This document shows, in pieces, positions 58,190 through 64,000 of a stretch of 64,000 bases of DNA. Position numbers and translations under genes: made by a program. Position 1 is the stretch's first letter. Every line of letters begins with the position of its first letter. Below the pieces are notes generated by a model, which worked only from the letters and a program-made list of their open reading frames with translations, had not been told where the DNA came from and searched no databases. Source of the DNA: Blastomyces gilchristii SLH14081 (lineage: Eukaryota; Ascomycota; Eurotiomycetes; Onygenales; Ajellomycetaceae); assembly GCF_000003855.2 (NCBI RefSeq), contig NW_003101679.1:2612285-2676284 (forward strand). The letters run 5' to 3'.

Positions 58190-60560
58190 AAAATTCAATA
58201 TAAACACTGAGATGAACTATGAAATAATTATTAATCAGTTGTATTGTATATTACTGAGAAGTCATCTCTCTGCTATAATCACTGCAACTTCATTCAGAAA
58301 CATTCATTATGAACTGATCATGACTCTGAAGAAATTTTCTGATATCTGAAGTCATCAGAATGCAGATAATAAAAGAAAAATAATCAGAAAATTACTACTG
58401 AGCTGATATGTTACTCTATCAGATAATGATTTTTAATAGCACTAACTTTCTAATTTGAAGAAAATCATGTGAAAATGACTATATATTAGTACTCTGATTT
58501 CATAACTCTCATCTGATAACTTCTGTGAATAATTACTTTGTATATATATATCTCTGAATGTTTCTCTTCAATCAATTGAAAACTCTGTATTGTGAACACT
58601 TCTTTAAAATACTTACTTTTAAATCCTTTATATTTCACATCAATGCTGTCTTCAGTTCAACCTTGAGAAACACTATAAAGTCAATATACAACATCTAGAA
58701 TCAGAGTTGAAGAATTATCAAAGAGTGTCTCTCACAGTGAATGCATGAACTAGTATAAATAATCTTGTATTTATGAAAGTTACATGTTATTACATTGATG
58801 AGAACTGAACTTATTAAGAGACATTAATTGAATTTAAATCATTGATCAGTAGTCATACTGTGGATTATATAGCAGAGATATTAATGACTGTGATTAAAAA
58901 TAACTATTGAGATATTAGTCTCAGTCTTCTTACAATTACAACTGATAATACTGTGAATAACTATACTATGATGAAGAGCTTGAAGTAAAAATTGGCTTTT
59001 CATTTCTGAAATGATAAATAAGGTCATATTCTCTGCATTGCTCATGTAGTTCAACTTGTGATATAAACACTGATAAAGAATCTTAACATTGAGATGAAGA
59101 ATAATGAGATGACTGATTCTTGAGATAAGAATTAGATGAAAGTGATTACTTAAGTAACTTTTATATTCACTTTACAAAAGATAATATTTTTTGATAACAC
59201 TTTTTGATATTACTTTTTGATAATGCTTTTTAATAATACTACTGTTAATTTTGAATAGATTGACTAATAATTTAAATATCACAGATTTGAAACATTATTA
59301 ATGCAATTTGTATCTCCTCTAAATAATAATAATAATTTCATGATATTTAATAAATAAATAAATCAGTCATAGAACTGAATATGATATAGAATGTTAGAAC
59401 ACAGTGAAGTTCAATATATAAGATAACTCTTTGAACTCTTCAATTATGTCAGATGATTAATCATTGAGTGTAACACTCTGATTGAGAAAAGATTCAGACA
59501 TTGAAACTTTTTAATATAAAGTGAACTCAGTTGAAATATGTAATTGATTTACTGTTTCATTTTTATAAGATAATGAAGACAGTCTCAATCACTTATACAC
59601 TAATACTTCAGTCAGTCTGATAAATGAATAATAGTTTATTTACTCATCTTAAGAAGCAGTTGAATCACTCAAAAAGAAATTCAGTCTGGGATAATACTAT
59701 AGTGCAGGCTATTATTACTGTAAGAGATAAACTGGTATATTACTACAGCAAAACTGAACAATCATTTACAGAGTATTATACTATAGCAGCTCTACTAGAT
59801 CTCTTCTATTAAGTTAATATATACACTTCTCAAGATTGAATAGAGAAGAAATGAGACTCATATGTTAAATTAGTCTGAGACTACTACAATGTCAACTATC
59901 AGAGATTTGAACAAGCAGATGTTAGAGATGTGAAGACAGTGAAATATAATTTTCTAGTAAGTAACTATCTTTGATAACACTTCATATCACATAGAACTAT
60001 AATACTAACTTTGAAACAGAACTTGCATACATTGATTACAACTGAAAATCAGGTAAAACTACATACTTGTAAAACTGAATTTGACTACTATCTTCAAGAT
60101 GATTCAATGAATTTACATGCTAAATCAATTCTAGAGTTATAAAAAATTGTTGAGAGTATATATTCAACTGTTGCACTGATGATGCATGATATTCTGACAA
60201 TTTCATTGACAGAGGTGAGAATGAAGTGAAAGTTTAACTCAAGCTGAGATATTTATCACTATTATCAGAGACAATTATAAGAAGAAATAATCAAGAAACT
60301 TATAATTATAAAATATGAAATTATCAGACAGTTTAATATCTCTGATCACAGTATATCAGAGAAGTGTAGTTTTCATGAGAAAGTGAAGAATAAACTTATA
60401 CAAGAATGTATTTAGTAGTTTCATGAGTATGATCAATAATCATTACCAAATTCTGATTATATAAGCAATCACTGAATGAATTAAATGAGACTGAATTTGA
60501 TCTTCAGTCTCAGTCTCACACTGATTTTGAAAGAATGATCATCTTTCACAGTTTATTCTG
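58190..60560 (+). pseudogene. hAT transposase remnant (RNase H-like catalytic core, C-terminal dimerisation domain)
   Basis: Would cut and paste the 8-bp-duplicating element. Motifs in order: SLTVNA*TSINNLVFMKVT (first catalytic Asp strand, D read as N; about 58730), LLTITTDNTVNNYTMM (second Asp region), HILCIAHVVQLVI (the conserved C-x2-H), an intron at about 59152-59271, then KLFNIK, NNSLFTHLKKQLNHSKRNS, YYSKTEQSFTEYYTIAALLD (the LLDPRYK motif truncated to LLDLFY), an intron at 59957-60019, and the C-terminal dimerisation domain with ESIYSTVALMMHDILTISLT, FNSS*DIYHY and EEIIKKL. Introns match fungal consensus (GTAAGT, TACTAAC, ACAG in the second). A BED finger was not identified. Stops make it inactive. 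Confidence 0.82.
59957..60019 (+). other. Predicted intron in the hAT transposase (63 nt)
   Basis: GTAAGT donor, TACTAAC branch site and ACAG acceptor. It separates VKYNFLVSNYL-side sequence from NLHTLITTENQ. It contains TTTGATAACACTTC, a motif repeated in the other introns of this element. Confidence 0.7.
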
Positions 60561-60744
60561 AGAAATTACTCTCATTTCACTGTTATTAAATTAAATCTGA
60601 GCATTTTTTATGTCATTTCTCTCAGAAATGGTTCATTTTCAGATTTCTTTTAGACTTGGTCCTGGTGGAACTCACGTCAAGAAATGCATGAGATCATATC
60701 AAATGAAATCAAATGTGAAATTCATGGTCCCAGCGGCCAGTCTA

Positions 60745-61495
60745 GATATACTTACAATATTGAATTTAACAGTTATAAAAAGTTTCTTGATATCTGTGAA
60801 CATCATAACTTTGTGCATAATAAAACTCATAATGATTTTCTCTAAGAATAGAAAAATCAGTGTCAGAAAGAAAAGATAAAAAAAAGAAAAGACTTATAAT
60901 CTAAACACTGTTGAAGAGAGAAGTGATTCTTCAGTATAAATAAATAATTATCTTATCATGAATACTTAAAATGAATATAATAATCAGTGTTTATAACTGA
61001 GCTTCAGATTATCATATTATATATCATCTTCATATAATAAATCATTCTAGAGATTAGCTCAAAGAGTGAAAGTGTATATACTGAGAAACATGATTCATCA
61101 AGTCTACACAATATCTTCTTGAAATGAGAAGAGCTGATAATGAAAGCAGAAGCAGTCACAGAGACAGAGAGAGCAGAAGTAGCAGAAGTGAGAGTCACAG
61201 AAACAGAGATAGTGAGAGCAGAAGAACTGAAAACAGAGACAAGTGTAGAAGATTAAGAGAGAGTGACAGAGAAAGAAACAGTGATAGAAGAAGTAGAGAG
61301 AGACATGAGAGACATGAGAGATCTGATCACATATGACACAGATAATTTCTTCATTATCATATTCTTTAACTTCTCAATCAATAATTCAACATTGAGATAT
61401 TCACTATCATCAGTGAATGCGGATCTGTCAACATGTGAAGATTCTATGTGAATAAAAACAAATATATCAGTATCTGTGTTTATATAAAATCATGT
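60745..61495 (-). pseudogene. Antisense passenger gene of gypsy B, copy 3, upstream exons (in B2)
   Basis: Minus strand from about 61495: exon 1 with the NVELLIEKLKNMIMKKLSV-type start near 61390-61340 and the Ser/Thr/Ala-rich piece 61198-61004 (TLTSATSALSVSVTASAFII). The intron 1 region near 60900-60840 has CTGACAC and TTCTTAG with donor ATAAGT. The first part of exon 2 follows (SFIMHKVMMFTDIKKLF), interrupted by the hAT insertion at 60744. Downstream part at 54190-54983. Confidence 0.58.
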
Positions 61496-62011
61496 CAGAA
61501 AACACCATCAGAAGCTCAGTGAGAAGAAAAACAGTCAAGAGTGTATATGAAGATGAAGAAGATGTATCATTTATAATAGTACATTCTGATAATTATTAGA
61601 AGATAAACAAGTTCTGATCATATTTCACAATGCATTACACTTACTGCTAATGAACTGCCTGATATGAGCACTACAATGATGCTTGTTATGAGAACAGAGA
61701 GTCATCATCAGAAATATATATAATGTGATAAGTGAACAGATAGAAGATATTGAACAGAAGAAGAGACAGAAATCTTGAATGAGATGATAACATTTGATGA
61801 TGATAATGATGAAGAAGATAATTGAAGAATAGAAAAAGTTACTGAATGAGTGATGTAATATAGTGAAAGTTTCTTTATGAGAGTGTAAGAAGAACACTAG
61901 TCAGATCAGAGATAGACTGTACAATTGCAAATACTAGTAGTGCACTAATTCATATGAAGTTAGAACTTACATCATAGTCACGTGAGCATGACTAAATCTG
62001 ATGAGAGAGAA

Positions 62012-62179
62012 TGTGATTCAGAAGAACATATAACTGCTGAATAATAACACGGCCACTTCTGAACATACTTAGGAAATGTAGAGAGGTTATAGCAGCCACT
62101 AATTAATTTAGTATAATGTATATAAGAAGCCGGCGTACGCCTGTAATCGTACGCTGGCTCAAGCAACCTTTGAATCACA
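62012..62179 (+). repeat. Gypsy B2 3' LTR (168 bp)
   Basis: TGTGATTCAGAAGAACATAT ... CTTTGAATCACA. The inner half has lost CpGs that its 5' partner keeps (ACGTACGACCGCCGG became ACATATAACTGCTGA). The outer half keeps GCCGGCGTACGCCTGTAATCGTACG. Confidence 0.93.
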
Positions 62180-64000
62180 ACAGTTAACACTGAAGATCTT
62201 TTAATGTTGAAAGAATTAAGAAATAATAATCTCTGAGAATACAGATAATGAAATGTCTATGAGAGAAGATTTTTTTATGAAGTCTATAAGACACTGTAAA
62301 TAAAGAGCAGTAATCTTCTTCTTCAAGAAGTTATTACTTATGCAGAGAAGATATGATACTCATAATTAAGAGATATTAGTAATTGTTAAATTCTTTAAGA
62401 TCTGGTGATATTATCTTCAGAATAGTAAGTATTCAGTGTAAGTTCTCATTGATTATACAAATCTGTGTTACTTCTTGATAATAAAGAGCTTGATAAAACA
62501 TTAAGTCAGATGAATAAAGCTACTTTTAGAGTATGATTTCTATATCTGATACTGTTCAGATCAGCTTAATCTCACTGATATACTGTCTAAACAGTCTGAT
62601 TATAATATTATAAATAAGAAGAATAATTCTATAAAATAATCTCTGTTATCACTGTAGAAGAAGCTGACTGCAGAGAATTAAAGTTCTCTAAAGCTTGATA
62701 ACAGCATTAATAACACAGCTGCACAACTCAGTATAGAAGATAAAAGAAAATTCAGATTCTCACAGAGAACTGACACTGAAGATTATAAGCTTCTTACATT
62801 ATATCTTACTATTATTAAATTGATAACAGATGAAATGATCTACAATCTTTCAATCTGACTACTTTTAGAATTCATTAGTAAGTTACAGCAGAGAGATGTC
62901 TCTACTGTAATTTGAATTCAGAAGTTGAAGAAGAAAGAGTTCAGTTTAAACCTGAAAGAGATAGACTCTGAGTCAGATGATACTACTAAGAAATCAAGTC
63001 ACTGATAACTAGAAGAATATAAACTTCTACTACTAAATAATTCAATCTTCATCTCTTATAGCAGAACAGTGTGTTAGAAGTTATTAAAAATTCATTATAA
63101 TAATGTTTATACTGAGTACTTCAGATTAGAGAAGACTGAAGAGTTTCTAAAATATAAATATACTTAAAACAAGCTTTGAACAGAAATTAAAGTGTATATT
63201 AAAACTTATAATATCTATCAAAGAATAAAGATTCTGTAGTATAAGTAATGTAGTAAGTTAGTATCACTGTCTATTTCAAAGAGCTTATAACAGAATCTAT
63301 TAATGAATTTTATAGTTAATCTACTGAAGTCAATAAGAGTTAAAGAATATGACTTAATTTTGATCATTGTGAACTGCTTTATGAAGATAATAGAATAATT
63401 CTCTACTTATAAGAAGATTAAAGCTTCTGAATTAACTGATCTATTTCTAGATATTATTATTTATAATTATGATACTCTGAAATTATTGATAACAGATTAA
63501 GAATCTCTCTTTATTAGTAAATACTGATCAGCTTTGTACTATTATCTTATAATAAGACATCTTCCCAGCAATATATTTTATTCTCAGACAGATAATCAGA
63601 CTCAATATCAGAATCAGATATAAAAACAGTATCTTTAAGTATTTTATTTATATTATTAAAATAACTGACTTAAACATCTTCTAATCACTGAATTTATGTA
63701 TAACAATGCAAAGAATATAATCTTGAAAGTATCTTCTTTCTATGCTTATTATGAATATAATTCTTCATTACTCAGTGACATTGCTGATAATATTTCAAAG
63801 AAGAGAATAGACAGTCAGAATATTGAATAGATATAGAGAACAGAGTATTTCTCAGTATCAGAAGTAAAATCTAGATTGAAACTTTGAATAAAATTCATGA
63901 GAAGGTGATAAGAAGTATTCACTATGTCAGAAGCAGTAGATAAAATACTATAATTGAAAACATCTGTAATGAAGTCTAATAGAGATCAAGTACTACTGAT
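62180..64000 (+). mobile_element. Gypsy family C, segment 2: rest of RNase H and integrase; continues past the window
   Basis: RNase H remainder at about 62230-62610 (AERRYDTHN-type motif read as MQRRYDTHN*EILVIVKFF; VLIDYTNLCYFL; SEYDF-like LLEYDFYI). After a linker, integrase at about 63090-64000: LILIIVNCFMKIIE (first Asp read as N), LLITD*ESLFISKY (second Asp), FYSQTDNQTQYQNQ (from FHPQTDGQTERQNQ), EFMYNNAKNIIL (from EFAYNNAKN) and SSFYAYYEYNSSLLSDI. The frame order agrees with segment 1 (40678-43555). No 3' LTR lies within the window. Confidence 0.82.

Larger units (their letters stand above)
54984..60744 (+). mobile_element. Complete hAT-family DNA transposon (5.76 kb)
   Basis: Ends TAGACTGACCGTGTAACTGT and CCCAGCGGCCAGTCTA (imperfect inverted repeat TAGACTG-CC), flanked by the exact 8-bp duplication GATATACT (54976-54983 and 60745-60752). 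The first ~35 bp and last ~100 bp match the 506-bp MITE family. It contains a transposase with hAT motifs at 58190-60560 and a second, unrelated gene at 56652-57530. Both are on the plus strand and both are decayed. An A-rich tract covers 55365-55500 and (TCA)n/(TA)n microsatellites occur at 56600-56648 and 57650-57665. It interrupts the antisense gene of gypsy B2. Confidence 0.9.
43556..62179 (+). mobile_element. Gypsy B2, complete element carrying three later insertions (18.6 kb span)
   Basis: 5' LTR 43556-43723 and 3' LTR 62012-62179 (168 bp). Gag 44130-45530, pol 45590-53280 split by chimera 2 (46378-50621), 3' region with SINE1b (53782-54156) and the antisense gene split by the hAT element (54984-60744). 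Subtracting the inserts leaves about 8.2 kb, equal to B1 without its SINE. Probable 4-bp target duplication ACAG. Inserted in the RNase H of gypsy C. Confidence 0.9.

Noticed and set aside
1646..64000. Very frequent TGA at expected Trp positions, suggesting a TGA=Trp genetic code (mitochondrial DNA or plasmid).
   Set aside because: TAA and TAG also interrupt the same frames, TGA stands at Arg positions too, catalytic Asp codons are changed by G-to-A, and the content is nuclear-type LTR elements, LINE, SINE and hAT. Hypermutation explains all of it.
1..64000. CRISPR arrays, bacterial operons, prophage or rRNA genes.
   Set aside because: There is no regularly spaced direct repeat array, no ribosome-binding-site pattern and no rRNA-like stretch. 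The content and introns are eukaryotic.

Overview
The window looks like 64 kb of an AT-rich, transposon-packed, hypermutated block from a filamentous ascomycete (Pezizomycotina). The evidence is Ty3/gypsy elements with chromodomains, a Tad1/I-like LINE with an RNase H domain, a hAT transposon with short introns (GT, CTRAC branch site, AG), and dense C-to-T / G-to-A decay that has put stops into almost every reading frame. Trp codons have mostly become TGA and Arg codons TGA; CpG and CpC/GpG are rare while CpA/TpG are plentiful. This differs from classical CpA-targeted RIP. A CpG-biased RIP of the kind reported from Onygenales would fit, but I cannot name the species. I see no intact protein-coding host gene. 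Only the first ~550 bases look non-repetitive, with a possible exon fragment running off the left edge.

The rest can be read as nested insertions, supported by target-site duplications (TSDs). (1) A host gypsy element, family D (about 1646-4024 and 13720-14352, probably continuing 20035-21858), was hit by a LINE (4025-4188 plus 9767-13706, minus strand, 13-bp TSD). That LINE received gypsy A1 (4189-9766, TSD CTCAG) and a 506-bp hAT-type MITE (11840-12345, 8-bp TSD). Family D was also hit by gypsy A2 (14353-20034, minus, TSD AAGCT). (2) A third gypsy A copy, A3 (21859-22070 and 33780-40677), holds a partial inverted gypsy B (B3, 22071-25100), a full gypsy B (B1, 25101-33779, itself carrying a SINE), three 506-bp MITEs and a tRNA-headed LINE chimera (36743-38429). 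(3) Gypsy C (40678-43555 and 62180-64000) was split by gypsy B2 (43556-62179). B2 contains a second tRNA-headed LINE chimera (46378-50621), a second SINE (53782-54156) and a complete 5.76-kb hAT transposon (54984-60744) whose termini match the MITEs.

The main points of interest are these. Gypsy B has a ~3.3-kb region 3' of pol with a conserved, intron-containing, Cys-rich gene in ANTISENSE orientation, seen in all three copies. Two independent insertions fuse an identical-length 749-bp tRNA-headed module, at exactly the same module 3' end, to two different points of the LINE, which suggests template switching like that proposed for Magnaporthe MINE/WEIRD elements. The hAT element carries a second, Cys-rich/coiled-coil gene and appears to be the source or helper of the MITE family. 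In LTR pairs, CpG sites survive at the outer end of each LTR and are lost at the inner end, so the mutation process seems to fade at the boundary of homology.

Coordinates of LTRs, MITEs, SINEs and TSDs were read directly. Domain boundaries inside decayed ORFs are approximate. No homology search was run.
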